Origin: Thaumasiovibrio sp047250365
GTDB lineage: Bacteria > Pseudomonadota > Gammaproteobacteria > Enterobacterales > Vibrionaceae
Assembly (NCBI RefSeq): GCF_047250365.1
Contig: NZ_JBLBVL010000001.1
Span: forward strand, 62,001 to 126,000
Length of the DNA: 64,000 nucleotides
Reading direction: 5' to 3'
Shown here: positions 26,400 to 35,230 of the stretch, piece by piece
How positions within the stretch are numbered: the stretch's first letter is position 1
Layout of the letters: the number at the start of each line of letters is the position of its first letter
The notes under the pieces: generated by a model
The model's input: the letters and a program-made list of their open reading frames with translations, nothing else
Databases searched by the model: none
Told to the model about the DNA's origin: nothing
Position numbers and translations under genes: made by a program

Positions 26400-27176
26400 T
26401 TATACGTCACTTGATTCCACCACTTTTGCCTTGCGACAAGCGTGGGAGAACGTTGGGTCGTAGAGTTTGGAGTCGACAAAATCATCAATCGCAAACACTT
26501 TGCTGACAATGATCATGGCCGTTGAACGAATTTTCGCTTCGTGCATTTTGTCGGCAATATCGGCCAATGTACCGCGAATAATTCGCTGCTCTGGGTGAGA
26601 GGCTTTTTCAACCACACACACTGGCCAGTCTTGCGGATAGACATCACTCAATTCGCGCACCACTTTGCGGATTAAGGTTGCACTTAAAAACAGACAGAGT
26701 GTTGCTTCATGGCTGGCTAACGATTTAAGGTTCTCTTTTTCTGGTACAGGCGTACGGCCTGATGCCCGCGACAAGATGATGGTCTGACACTCTTCCGGTA
26801 ACGTTAGCTCTTGTCCCAGCGCCGCTGCTGAGGCTTGGAATGAAGAGACACCCGGAATGACTTTCCAATCTATGCCGAGATCATTGAGGCGACGAGTTTG
26901 TTCCGCTAACGACGAATAGATGGAGAGATCACCGGTTTGAACTCGTGCCACATCTTGGCCTTTAGCATGCGCGTCAGTATAAACTTTTGTGATCTCATCT
27001 AAGTCCATGCTCGCCGAGTCAAACACCTTCGCATCCGAGCGCGCACGCTCAATAACCGCACGAGGTACTAGACTGCCGGCATAAAGAATCACTGGGCAGG
27101 TCTCAACCAGTTTTGCGCCTTTAACGGTGATTAAATCTGGGTCGCCAGGACCTGCGCCGATAAAATATACGGTCAT
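26400..27176 (-). CDS. cbiF: Cobalt-precorrin-4 C11-methyltransferase CbiF
   Basis: It starts MTVYFIGAGPGDPDLITVKG and has ILYAGSLVPRAVIE, VQTGDLSIYSSLAEQTRRL and VIPGVSSFQASAAALG, the CobM/CbiF pattern of the SAM tetrapyrrole methylases. The 258 residues match the family. The start overlaps the cbiH stop by 4 bp (ATGA). Confidence 0.95.
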   Translation of the reverse strand: MTVYFIGAGPGDPDLITVKGAKLVETCPVILYAGSLVPRAVIERARSDAKVFDSASMDLDEITKVYTDAHAKGQDVARVQTGDLSIYSSLAEQTRRLNDLGIDWKVIPGVSSFQASAAALGQELTLPEECQTIILSRASGRTPVPEKENLKSLASHEATLCLFLSATLIRKVVRELSDVYPQDWPVCVVEKASHPEQRIIRGTLADIADKMHEAKIRSTAMIIVSKVFAIDDFVDSKLYDPTFSHACRKAKVVESSDV

Positions 27177-28000
27177 GCAATTTCCTTATTCGCTATATTT
27201 TGGTTCGTGCTCTTTAGTGATCGACCTGGCGTCTGACCCTCTCTGGTCTCACCGTCTTCAAGAGAGTATTTATTTTTGTAACCGCGAGGCGTGATAATCC
27301 AATCCTCAAAGCGGTAGCTACTTTCATTACCGACGATCACTGCTGCATTCATACCAAAATCCAATTCAGTAAATGCAGCCAACGTAGACAATTGCACGCT
27401 TTGTTCGTCACGATACGCCGCATTGACTACCGCGACAGGGGTATCTTCCGCGCGGTGCTTAAGCAAGATATTTTGGGCTTCAATAATATGATACTGGCGT
27501 TTTCTTGAACGTGGGTTGTAAAAGGTAATGGCGAAATCCGCCATTGCGGCGGCTTCAATTCGGCGTGTAATCACATCCCACGGCGTCAATAAATCAGACA
27601 ACGAGATCGTACAACTGTCGTGCCCCAATGGCGCACCAACAAGGGATGCGCAAGCATTCGCTGCAGTAATTCCAGGCACGGTTTCAACAGCAATATTGAT
27701 GTTATGGGCCGAAATCAACTCAAACACCAAAGGTGCCATGGCGTACATGCCTGCATCGCCCGAGCAGACTAAGGCAACATTTTTGCCCTCTTGCACGTAA
27801 CGAATAGCCGCATCAGCACGCTGCCACTCTTTGGTCATACCGGTTCGAACCAGCGTCTGTCTATCGATAAGTGACGCTATCAATTTGACATATAAGCCAT
27901 AACCCACCACGACATCTGCTTGTTGGATCACTTGCTGGGCACGTACAGACATTAAGTCTAAGCTGCCCGGGCCTAATCCCACTAAATAGAGCTTAGCCAC
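27173..28000 (-). CDS. cbiH: Cobalt-precorrin-3 C17-methyltransferase CbiH
   Basis: The segments MAKLYLVGLGPGSLDLMS, CSGDAGMYAMAPLVFEL, VPGITAANACASLVGAPLGH and ITFYNPRSRKRQYH identify CobJ/CbiH, which methylates C17 with ring contraction. It has 275 residues, including a C-terminal ~30-residue tail. It overlaps cbiK by 8 bp. Confidence 0.94.
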   Translation of the reverse strand: MAKLYLVGLGPGSLDLMSVRAQQVIQQADVVVGYGLYVKLIASLIDRQTLVRTGMTKEWQRADAAIRYVQEGKNVALVCSGDAGMYAMAPLVFELISAHNINIAVETVPGITAANACASLVGAPLGHDSCTISLSDLLTPWDVITRRIEAAAMADFAITFYNPRSRKRQYHIIEAQNILLKHRAEDTPVAVVNAAYRDEQSVQLSTLAAFTELDFGMNAAVIVGNESSYRFEDWIITPRGYKNKYSLEDGETREGQTPGRSLKSTNQNIANKEIA

Positions 28001-28850
28001 CGTGCATCTCCTCTTTTGGTGTGCGAAGACGCAGCAACCCTTGGTCGATCTGTTTAAAAATGATATCGCTCACGATGCGCAGAGACAGCAAGTTGAACGA
28101 AGTACCATCCTCGCATTGTGCCAATTCCACCTCACAATATTCTTCTAACTGACACTTAATACTTTCCATATCATTAATGAAGTGATTACCCGAAACCAAA
28201 AGCAACGGAATAATCCGCAGTTTTGGTTTCTCTGCAAACTCCCCTTGCTGCCTAGATAGCAATCGGTCTTGCAAGGCACTTTTTAATAGATGAAATGGCG
28301 TCGCCCCTTCAAGTGAGCAGGAGATGTTTTTGTCTGACAGTTGCCCTAACAACGTATCGCAATACGTGATGGCCTGATGACCAGCATTATCAAGGTAAGG
28401 TGCACCATGATGTACAAACAAGTTAATATCGCTGCCTTGGCTAAAGTGTTCATTTAGCTCTCCTAGCAGTTCCGTCGCACAATGGGTGTGATGAATAATC
28501 GCTGGCGTATGGTCAATCGCTGATAAAGAAAAATACTTAAACCCTTGGGTGATCATCTCCACCTGTTTATGTTCATCCGTTGGGAAAAGATAACAAGAGA
28601 CAACCAAAATACGTTGATAGCCCTCGAGGTCTAATGACGCCAGTACCGACGGTAAATGCTCGAAATGCTGGTGGCTACTCGCCAGTTTCTTAATCACCAT
28701 ACGCGAACTGACTGCCAGTCTAACCTCGCATTCTGGATAGCGGGCTTGCACTTTACTTTGCAGATCTAGATAACGTTCTTGTGCAACAACAGAGCCAAAA
28801 CAGCTTAAAACTATCGCCGTTCCCTTGGTGTAGTGTCTTAATCGTTTCAT
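27993..28850 (-). CDS. cbiK: Sirohydrochlorin cobaltochelatase CbiK
   Basis: The 285-residue protein follows Salmonella CbiK block by block: IVLSCFGSVV, LFVHHGAPYLDNAG (metal-site histidine), CSLEGATPFHLLKSAL (acidic ligand) and IPLLLVSGNHFINDMES (second histidine). CbiK inserts Co2+ into sirohydrochlorin at the start of the anaerobic pathway, so the operon is of the early-cobalt type. No signal peptide is visible, so it should be cytoplasmic. It overlaps the cbiG-fusion gene by 4 bp. Confidence 0.9.
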   Translation of the reverse strand: MKRLRHYTKGTAIVLSCFGSVVAQERYLDLQSKVQARYPECEVRLAVSSRMVIKKLASSHQHFEHLPSVLASLDLEGYQRILVVSCYLFPTDEHKQVEMITQGFKYFSLSAIDHTPAIIHHTHCATELLGELNEHFSQGSDINLFVHHGAPYLDNAGHQAITYCDTLLGQLSDKNISCSLEGATPFHLLKSALQDRLLSRQQGEFAEKPKLRIIPLLLVSGNHFINDMESIKCQLEEYCEVELAQCEDGTSFNLLSLRIVSDIIFKQIDQGLLRLRTPKEEMHGG

Positions 28851-30487
28851 TCTTTCACTTCCTCAAACGGCGCAAAATATCGAGATTCAATAATGTTCGA
28901 AATAGGTTGATTGGTCGCCAATGCGTTGAAAAGCTCACACCATGTCGATTTAGAAAACGCTTCCACTCCGCGAAGCCAAATACCATGGTTAATCAGTTTT
29001 CCGTCGGCGAGCTTTGATGGACGTTGGTAGATAGCCAGTGTTGAGCGGTTACGGCATGCGCCTGCGCACAAGGTACGACTTATTTTTATGCGTTTGTCAC
29101 CTGCCGCCAATCCCATCTCTTTTAGAATGGTGCGCAAGTCATGTGCAAGGTGCTTACTGCCAGCTTTCGCGCAACGCGCACCTTCACACAGCAACAAATG
29201 GTGAGTATGAAATAGCATTGGGCGATCAAGGTCGACATGCTTAGGCTTGCATCGATAACCTTCCACGACCTCACTGCCATACAAGTTGTGCGTTACCTCA
29301 GGCATGGCACTGAAAGTGACACCGTCACTAGGCTTATACTCACGCTTCCCGTCTCCCAACCAGTTTTTGCGATTGTGCCTGTTCAGTGATTCACTAAATG
29401 CGATGCGGCAGCAGGCAATCGTCATGTTGAAACCGTCTTTTTTAAAGCACCACTTGGGCACGGTAAGCTGTTCGCTATGACTAAGTTTGAGCGCTGCCGC
29501 CTCTGCAACTGAGTTACTACCCGTCACTTTTTTCACATAATCAGAAGGGCTTTGGATCCCTTTGATATTGTCCAGCTCTTGGGGCGCAAATGTGGTAAAT
29601 GCCCATTGGTTTCGCTGCGAAAGCTGATTGAGTCCCGGCTCATCCGCTTTCAAATCAATGCTCGCCATCGCTTTCACGCACTGCAATGACAGATTAAACT
29701 GCTGGCTAAATGCTTCTAACCCAGCCTGTAACGTTGAAATCGGTGTATTGCGATCACAGCCAATGCCAAGAACCAATGATTTGGGGCGCCATAACACTAA
29801 CTTGTTATCCCAAGCCCCCATCTCAATACGACGCTGATCGCTGATCACAATAGCCCCTTGATAGTCGGAACTATTCACATCAGACAGTGTGTTATGGCAA
29901 ACAATGTTAGTTGGCATACGCTTTTCGTATTGCCACCAGTTTTTGTCTCCAGCCTGTTGGGCTATTAATACCGCTTCATCGTTGATGATCGCGGCTGACA
30001 CTTTTGTAATTGCAGGCTCTGACAGCGGATCAAGTGTCCATCCAAAACGCGCCCCCAGCATATCTGCAGAGACATTTTCTGCCACATCTGATGCTGTGGT
30101 AATGACGGGGGTCGCTTTTATAATCTCTGCTATACGCTGTGTCAGTTGATTCGCACCACCGCGATGACCCGACAGCATGGAGATCGCAAACATTGCCTGC
30201 TCATCCACACACACCACCGCTGGATCGGTGCGTTTATCTTGGATAAGGGGGGCAATTATTCTTGTAACGATGCCCGCAGCGCAGATGAAGATATGCGCAT
30301 CGTAGTTAGCAAAGCGTGGTGCAACAAAATCCGCTAGCGGTAGCGTTAATGGTTTTGCCTCTCCGTTTTCATTAAATGCGACTGGCGCAACAAACAGATC
30401 AGCAAACGGTAGGCTACGCTTGAGTCTTGCACCCTGCTCGGCACCGTTTTTTGTAATTCCGTAAATAGCAATACCTTCCATAATCAA
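28847..30487 (-). CDS. cbiG: Cobalt-precorrin-5A hydrolase CbiG fused to a [2Fe-2S] ferredoxin-like domain
   Basis: Residues 1 to about 340 are CbiG in three parts: N-terminal IYGITKNGAEQGARLKRSLP, central HIFICAAGIVTRIIAPLI with GHRGGANQLTQRIA, and C-terminal LGIGCDRNTPISTLQAGLEA ending near TGSNSVAEAAAL. A linker follows. The last ~120 residues read LLLCEGARCAKAGSKHL and ISRTLCAGACRNRS, a four-cysteine thioredoxin-like ferredoxin pattern. CbiG opens the delta-lactone ring and releases acetaldehyde; it needs no iron-sulfur cluster. At 546 residues the protein is well above the usual ~350, so the fusion is real in this assembly. Confidence 0.88.
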   Translation of the reverse strand: MIMEGIAIYGITKNGAEQGARLKRSLPFADLFVAPVAFNENGEAKPLTLPLADFVAPRFANYDAHIFICAAGIVTRIIAPLIQDKRTDPAVVCVDEQAMFAISMLSGHRGGANQLTQRIAEIIKATPVITTASDVAENVSADMLGARFGWTLDPLSEPAITKVSAAIINDEAVLIAQQAGDKNWWQYEKRMPTNIVCHNTLSDVNSSDYQGAIVISDQRRIEMGAWDNKLVLWRPKSLVLGIGCDRNTPISTLQAGLEAFSQQFNLSLQCVKAMASIDLKADEPGLNQLSQRNQWAFTTFAPQELDNIKGIQSPSDYVKKVTGSNSVAEAAALKLSHSEQLTVPKWCFKKDGFNMTIACCRIAFSESLNRHNRKNWLGDGKREYKPSDGVTFSAMPEVTHNLYGSEVVEGYRCKPKHVDLDRPMLFHTHHLLLCEGARCAKAGSKHLAHDLRTILKEMGLAAGDKRIKISRTLCAGACRNRSTLAIYQRPSKLADGKLINHGIWLRGVEAFSKSTWCELFNALATNQPISNIIESRYFAPFEEVKE

Positions 30488-30501
30488 TTACTTACAACCA
30501 A

Positions 30502-31311
30502 TCACACTGCCAATTTGCTATCGGATATCGCATCCTGATTCTGAACTACATCAACAGATTGCGTACCACGTAACACGCCACGGCGGGCACGAATCGATAG
30601 TTGCACCATAGAGAAGTAACGATGCTCTTCAGGCACCTGATCTAAGTTGGTGTAGATCTCTTGTTTATCCGTACTCGCGTGAGAGACGTAAGTCGCCGCC
30701 CCTTCAAGGCCAAGTTGTTTTAACTTAGCTGACAAGGCTGGGATCATGCGACCAGCTTTGATTAACATGATGGCGTCAAACTCTTTGACAAGCATTTCCA
30801 AACAATCGATACCATAAGTTGCAGGTACAACGCAGAAGCGCTCTTTACCATCGGCGAGCGGAATTTTAGTGGCTGCAGGGACGGCAGTAATCGAGGTAAC
30901 GCCGGGAACGATGATCGGGTCAATATTTGGAGCAAGCACAGCCAACTCCTCTTGAATATAAGACCATGTGCTAAATACCGATGGATCGCCTTCTGTAACA
31001 AAAACGACAGATTTTCCTTGCTGTAACCGCGCTAAAATGGTCTTCGCTGCACACTGCCATGCGGGTACGTTAACAGAGGCGTCTCGAGTCATTGGGAAAT
31101 GCAAGAAGCAACGTTCTGCCCTGATATCCGACTCAGCAATCGCGCCAGTGACAATCTGCCAGGCAAAGGAGTCAGCCTGATCTTTGTTTTTCTCTGGAAT
31201 TGCGACAACATCTGCCTCTTGAATAAGACGCACCGCTTTCAGCGTTAATAGTTCACTGTCACCCGTGCCAACACCAACGGCATATAACTGTCCCATTGCT
31301 GTGTCCATCAT
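30502..31311 (-). CDS. cbiL: Cobalt-precorrin-2 C20-methyltransferase CbiL
   Basis: The blocks MGQLYAVGVGTGDSELLTLK, FVTEGDPSVFSTWSYIQEEL and VPGVTSITAVPAATKIPLAD define CobI/CbiL. The 269-residue protein methylates C20. The start overlaps the cbiET stop (ATGATG at 31306-31311); either ATG could be used. Confidence 0.94.
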   Translation of the reverse strand: MMDTAMGQLYAVGVGTGDSELLTLKAVRLIQEADVVAIPEKNKDQADSFAWQIVTGAIAESDIRAERCFLHFPMTRDASVNVPAWQCAAKTILARLQQGKSVVFVTEGDPSVFSTWSYIQEELAVLAPNIDPIIVPGVTSITAVPAATKIPLADGKERFCVVPATYGIDCLEMLVKEFDAIMLIKAGRMIPALSAKLKQLGLEGAATYVSHASTDKQEIYTNLDQVPEEHRYFSMVQLSIRARRGVLRGTQSVDVVQNQDAISDSKLAV

Positions 31312-32597
31312 GTTGTTTCTCCCTGCTCATTTGAGCTTGATAATGCTGTCTTCTGTTCGGAATCTGGCTTGTTAAAGGTAAAGAGGTGAATTGGATTATC
31401 TGCTTGATACCTCTGATAGTGGGCCAATGGCTGCAGGTGTGAAACATGGATAAGTTGGGCATCCATTTCGATATTATTGGTTTTTGACCATTGATACACC
31501 TCGCCCACGGTATCTACGGTTACGGCTGACACGACCAAACGGCCATTAGAATGTAAACGCTGCCAAACCTGAGTTAAAATGTCATTCATCGCACCGCGCG
31601 ACCCACCGACAAATACGGCGTTCGGGTCGGTGAGGTCTACAAGTCCAGAGGGGGCTTGTTGTTTAACCAGTGCCACATTATCGGTCGCGTGTGCCTGACA
31701 GTTAGCTTCAATTACCTCGAAACAAGGTGAGTTACATTCCACTGCAAACACTTGGCCTTTATAGGCAAACTTAGCGGCTTCGATGGCAATCGAGCCTGAG
31801 CCTGCACCGATGTCCCAAACGACATCGTCCGGTGTTATTTTGAGTTGCGTTAATGCAAGGTTACGCACCGACTGTTTAGTAATCAGACCGTTTTTCGGCA
31901 TGCGCTTACTAAAGCTGCTATCAGCAGCAAATTGGCCGAAGCCACCCCACTCAAATAACGAAGACCGCTGATTTCTCTGCGCGACAACCATATTAAGTTT
32001 ATCGAATTGGTGACTGGCTTCAGCTAGCTCTTCCACAGTGAAACGAGTCACTTTCTCGTCGAGCCCACCCAATTGCTCGCACACAGATAATGTCCAATAA
32101 CACTGGTTAAACTGCTTTAGGTGCGCTGCCAATACTTGAGGCGTATTTTTATCATCCGTTAAAATGGCAAATAGATTGCCACTTTGCATTTGCGCTGCAA
32201 TACCGTCTAACTTGCGCCCATGTACGGAGAGAAACTGAGCTTGGTTCCATGCAATCCCTAAGCGAGAAAACGCCAACTGTGGGGAACTTTGCGTCGGAAT
32301 AAATCGTAAGTCCTCTGCTGGTAAATGCTTAAGCAGCGTTGAGCCTATGCCAAAAAACAGGGGATCCCCAGAGGCTAAGACCGTTACCCCACCTTCTTCG
32401 CTCTCTTCAATCACTTGACTGAGCCAGGTTGAAAAACCTTGCGTCATATCTAGAAAATCGCCTTGAAACTGCGGAAACCATGCGAGGTGACGTGGATGAC
32501 CAGCGATAATTCGCGATTGCGCCACCTCATTGACCGCTTTACTGGTCAGACTTAGACAGCCATCTTCAGGGACGCCAATGACAGAAATACTCGCCAT
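31308..32597 (-). CDS. cbiET: Fused cobalt-precorrin-7 C5- and precorrin-6B C15-methyltransferase CbiET (CobL type)
   Basis: Residues 1-200 are CbiE (MASISVIGVPEDGCLSLTSK, VLASGDPLFFGIGSTLLKHL). Residues about 230-410 are CbiT, with the Rossmann SAM motif DVVWDIGAGSGSIAIEAAKF and NAVFVGGSRGAMNDIL. The two activities are separate proteins in Salmonella and fused in the CobL architecture, as here (429 residues). The enzyme methylates C5 and C15 and decarboxylates the C12 acetate. Confidence 0.94.
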   Translation of the reverse strand: MASISVIGVPEDGCLSLTSKAVNEVAQSRIIAGHPRHLAWFPQFQGDFLDMTQGFSTWLSQVIEESEEGGVTVLASGDPLFFGIGSTLLKHLPAEDLRFIPTQSSPQLAFSRLGIAWNQAQFLSVHGRKLDGIAAQMQSGNLFAILTDDKNTPQVLAAHLKQFNQCYWTLSVCEQLGGLDEKVTRFTVEELAEASHQFDKLNMVVAQRNQRSSLFEWGGFGQFAADSSFSKRMPKNGLITKQSVRNLALTQLKITPDDVVWDIGAGSGSIAIEAAKFAYKGQVFAVECNSPCFEVIEANCQAHATDNVALVKQQAPSGLVDLTDPNAVFVGGSRGAMNDILTQVWQRLHSNGRLVVSAVTVDTVGEVYQWSKTNNIEMDAQLIHVSHLQPLAHYQRYQADNPIHLFTFNKPDSEQKTALSSSNEQGETT

Positions 32598-32602
32598 ACT
32601 AA

Positions 32603-33283
32603 TTACACCGTTTGATACAAAAGTGCATGAATGGTAGACACGACCAATGGGCTGCCCCCCTTACGACCAAGGCTTGCAATGTAGTTAACCCGATGTTGTT
32701 CCAACAGCGCTTGTTTAGATTCTTCTGCTTTTACAAAACCCACAGGTATGCCAATGATTAGCGCGGGGTTGATTTCCTCTGCCTCAACCATGCGCAGCAC
32801 CTCAAAGAGTGCCGTGGGTGCATTGCCAACACCGATGATAGCGCCATCAAGTAACCCTAAGTCGCGCGCTTTGCGCATGGCCCAGATGGCACGGGTTTCA
32901 CCCGATTGTTTAGCGTGTTCTATCACCTCGGGATCGCTAATAAAACAGTACGTTTGATTTCCAAAAATCTCTGTGCGACGCGGGCTGATACCACTGGTTA
33001 TCATGGTGACATCACTAATTATCGCGCACCCTTGCTGCAACGCAGTCACCCCCGCATCAATGGCACCCTCACTAAAGCGATATAACTTTGCAAACTCAAA
33101 ATCACCTGTGGTATGAATAGCACGCCTGACTACAGGCCACTGCTGAGCGTCGAACTGATGGCCACCGTGGTACGCTTCAATTTCATGATCGATGATAGAA
33201 AACGAATCGGTCTCTATTTGATGACCTTGCTTGGTTATCTGCTGCATGTTGGCTACTTGTGTCGAGTCCATTCTGTTATCCAT
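32603..33283 (-). CDS. cbiC: Cobalt-precorrin-8 methylmutase CbiC
   Basis: It carries VVRRAIHTTGDFEFAKLYRF with the catalytic histidine, DVTMITSGISPRR, and VGNAPTALFEVLRMVE with IGIPVGFVKAEESK, all CobH/CbiC. The enzyme moves a methyl group from C11 to C12. The ATG at 33283 gives 226 residues, close to the family norm (about 210); the frame also runs back to a TTG at 33355 inside cbiD. Confidence 0.94.
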   Translation of the reverse strand: MDNRMDSTQVANMQQITKQGHQIETDSFSIIDHEIEAYHGGHQFDAQQWPVVRRAIHTTGDFEFAKLYRFSEGAIDAGVTALQQGCAIISDVTMITSGISPRRTEIFGNQTYCFISDPEVIEHAKQSGETRAIWAMRKARDLGLLDGAIIGVGNAPTALFEVLRMVEAEEINPALIIGIPVGFVKAEESKQALLEQHRVNYIASLGRKGGSPLVVSTIHALLYQTV

Positions 33284-33311
33284 AATAATTTGCTGTCCAT
33301 TTTCGCTTGCA

Positions 33312-34475
33312 TTAATACTTGCAGCATCGCCCCAGTGGCTGGCCGTTGAAATCAATTAACACGACATCCACCTCAAGTGCATTATTGATGTAACTAAGCA
33401 CATGTTGGCGAGCCTCATAGCAAAGCCGATTAAAGAAAGGCCCAGCTTTTTGTTCTCGCACCAAATCCAATGCGTGTCGCCCAGTGTTGGCTTTTGCAAT
33501 TTTTGCACACACAAGTGAAGAGATACCTTCCTCTAGGGCTAACTGAGATAAATAGTCGAAATCTATACCGTACCCAGACACATGGGTCATCATTCGTCCA
33601 GAGATAAGCTTGCCCATCTTTCCGATCATGGTGACCAGTGTGACTTGCTGTAACTGATAGCGTTTGGCCGCACGTAATCCAATGCCAATAAAGTCTCCGG
33701 CTTGAATAAGCGCCATTTCATCAAGTTCTGGGAACAATATTTTTGCGGCGTTCTCCGAGCGGCTACCTGTCGTTAGTACCACATGCGTTAGTTGGTTAGC
33801 GTTCGCGATTTGAATAGATTGACGAACAGATGCAGCATACGCAGACGTTGAATAGGGTTTTACGGTACCACGGGTTCCAAGAATGGAAATTCCACCGATA
33901 AGCCCCAAACGCGCATTGATCGTCTCTTTAGCAGCGAGTTCGCCTTGTGGAACAATAATGGTTAACTCTATACCTAATTCATCTTGCAGATCTAAAGGGG
34001 CATTCAGCCATTCTAACTTAGCCATCTCAACGATATTGGCATAAGGCACTGGGTTTATCGCTGGCCTGCCGACAGGTAGTTCTAAACCGGGCTTAGTGAC
34101 GACAGCGACACCTCTCCCCCCCTGCAAAGAGATACCTTTTTGTGAGGTCAGTCGAGCTAAGCACTGAATTTCTAAACCATGGGTGCAATCGGGATCATCA
34201 CCTGCGTCTTTAATCACGCCAGCCAATACTGAATCGCTAATGTCTAGACGGTGTATAGAGAATGTTGCCCAATCACGATTGGGGATTTGAATGGTAATCC
34301 CACTGAAGGGGCGTCGTTCAATCAAGGCTTTTACCGCAGCTCTTGCTGCCGCAGCCGCAAAAGCACCAGTAGTGAAGCCACCACGGAGATCTTGATTTGA
34401 TTTTGAACGTTTTAGTTTGCCCACAAAGTGTCTCAATGCTTGTTTGATTACAATAGGGGCAGGAGTCGATATCAA
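33312..34475 (-). CDS. cbiD: Cobalt-precorrin-5B C1-methyltransferase CbiD
   Basis: The hallmark LRGGFTTGAFAAAAARAAVK sits near the N-terminus, followed by KDAGDDPDCTHGLEI and LGTRGTVKPYSTSAYAASVR. CbiD methylates C1 in the anaerobic route and has no counterpart in the aerobic pathway. It is the first gene after the cobalamin riboswitch. The apparent start is TTG at 34475 without a good ribosome site, which may reflect occlusion by the riboswitch platform; starts a few codons downstream are possible. 387 residues. Confidence 0.93.
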   Translation of the reverse strand: MISTPAPIVIKQALRHFVGKLKRSKSNQDLRGGFTTGAFAAAAARAAVKALIERRPFSGITIQIPNRDWATFSIHRLDISDSVLAGVIKDAGDDPDCTHGLEIQCLARLTSQKGISLQGGRGVAVVTKPGLELPVGRPAINPVPYANIVEMAKLEWLNAPLDLQDELGIELTIIVPQGELAAKETINARLGLIGGISILGTRGTVKPYSTSAYAASVRQSIQIANANQLTHVVLTTGSRSENAAKILFPELDEMALIQAGDFIGIGLRAAKRYQLQQVTLVTMIGKMGKLISGRMMTHVSGYGIDFDYLSQLALEEGISSLVCAKIAKANTGRHALDLVREQKAGPFFNRLCYEARQHVLSYINNALEVDVVLIDFNGQPLGRCCKY

Positions 34476-34489
34476 TAGATAAACGACGC

Positions 34490-34641
34490 TGAGTGCTCCC
34501 GCCCAGGTAGTTATTAGTTTTGTCGTTATTTAGCAGGCTCTGACTTACGAAATTACTTTCGATTACAGTTGCGGGTACAGTACAGGATTTTCACCTGATT
34601 CACTTTAAACTGGCACGTTAATTGGCAGTTACTAAATAATT
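34490..34641 (-). promoter_or_regulatory. Cobalamin riboswitch (leader of the B12 operon)
   Basis: Read leftward, the leader contains AATCAGGTGAAAATCCTG, then TACTGTACCCGCAACTGTAA (34564-34588 region), the conserved cobalamin core, and a B12-box-like AGTCAGAGCCTGC (34533-34545). A GC-rich segment (CTACCTGGGCGGGAGCACTC, about 34491-34511) follows as a possible expression platform before cbiD. Rising adenosylcobalamin should shut down the ~22-kb operon. Confidence 0.93.
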
Positions 34642-34673
34642 GTTAATGTGAAAGTATCTTCACTTTCGAATAA

Positions 34674-34679
34674 AATATA
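34674..34679 (-). promoter_or_regulatory. Candidate -10 element of the B12 operon
   Basis: TATATT on the leftward strand lies about 35 bp upstream of the riboswitch. No well spaced -35 is obvious, so an activator may be needed. Low confidence. Confidence 0.3.
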
Positions 34680-35029
34680 CCTAAATTGAACGCAAAGAGA
34701 AAGCATGAATTAAAATCAGCATTGCTAAAATATCACCTCTCGTTTCAATTTGATAAAAAAACCACACATCAAACGTATCGAAAATCAATCTAACTTATTG
34801 ATTTTTAGCTATTTAATTTAAAGCACCATCGAAGATAACGTTACCAAAAAAATTATTATAAAAGATACATTTTAAGTATACCTTTACCTAATAATACGCA
34901 CGGTAAATAAGAAATATTCGATACAACTCACCTTACATTAATTTTCAAAACGTTAAAATAGACAGTAAAAACATAGCTACTTTCAATCATTCATAAAAAG
35001 CAATAAGGCACTGCCTAATACAAACGTTA

Positions 35030-35065
35030 AAATACAAGTATTGATTTAAATCAATACTTGTATTT
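35030..35065. promoter_or_regulatory. 36-bp perfect palindrome containing a consensus FNR box
   Basis: Each 18-bp arm is AAATACAAGTATTGATTT, mirrored exactly with no spacer. The centre reads TTGATTTAAATCAA, identical to the FNR consensus TTGAT-N4-ATCAA. Leftward, TATTAG (35016-35021) lies about 26-31 bp from the palindrome centre, a geometry near that of class II activation. FNR control of anaerobic B12 synthesis is inferred; it could instead be a bidirectional terminator-like structure. Confidence 0.6.
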
Positions 35066-35186
35066 AGTTACTCGAGTTTCAAATGGTAATGTGACAGGCA
35101 TCATCTGCATGTTGAACGCTATTGTTATACGACATAAATGAGTTAAACATCAAAAGCAGGAATATTACTGACATTTAAAATAGCCA

Positions 35187-35214
35187 AGGAGCGTACAATA
35201 ACGCTCCTTTTGTA
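35187..35214 (-). terminator. Hairpin after cobT
   Basis: AAGGAGCG and CGCTCCTT form an 8-bp stem with an 8-nt loop, 17 bases beyond the cobT stop. The T tract is clearer on the forward strand (CCTTTTG), so termination efficiency for cobT is uncertain. Confidence 0.55.
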
Positions 35215-35230
35215 GCTAAAACAGTGGCAC

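Larger units (their letters stand above)
34642..35186. other. AT-rich gap between cobT and the B12 operon
   Basis: About 545 bp without a plausible gene, distinctly AT-rich. It holds a 9-bp inverted repeat AAAATCAAT/ATTGATTTT with 7-bp spacer (34781-34805), a small palindrome AGGCACTGCCT and the 36-bp palindrome at 35030-35065. A regulatory region is likely. Confidence 0.5.

Noticed and set aside
34781..34805. AAAATCAAT/ATTGATTTT inverted repeat as a second FNR site
   Set aside because: The half-sites face the wrong way for the TTGAT-N4-ATCAA consensus.
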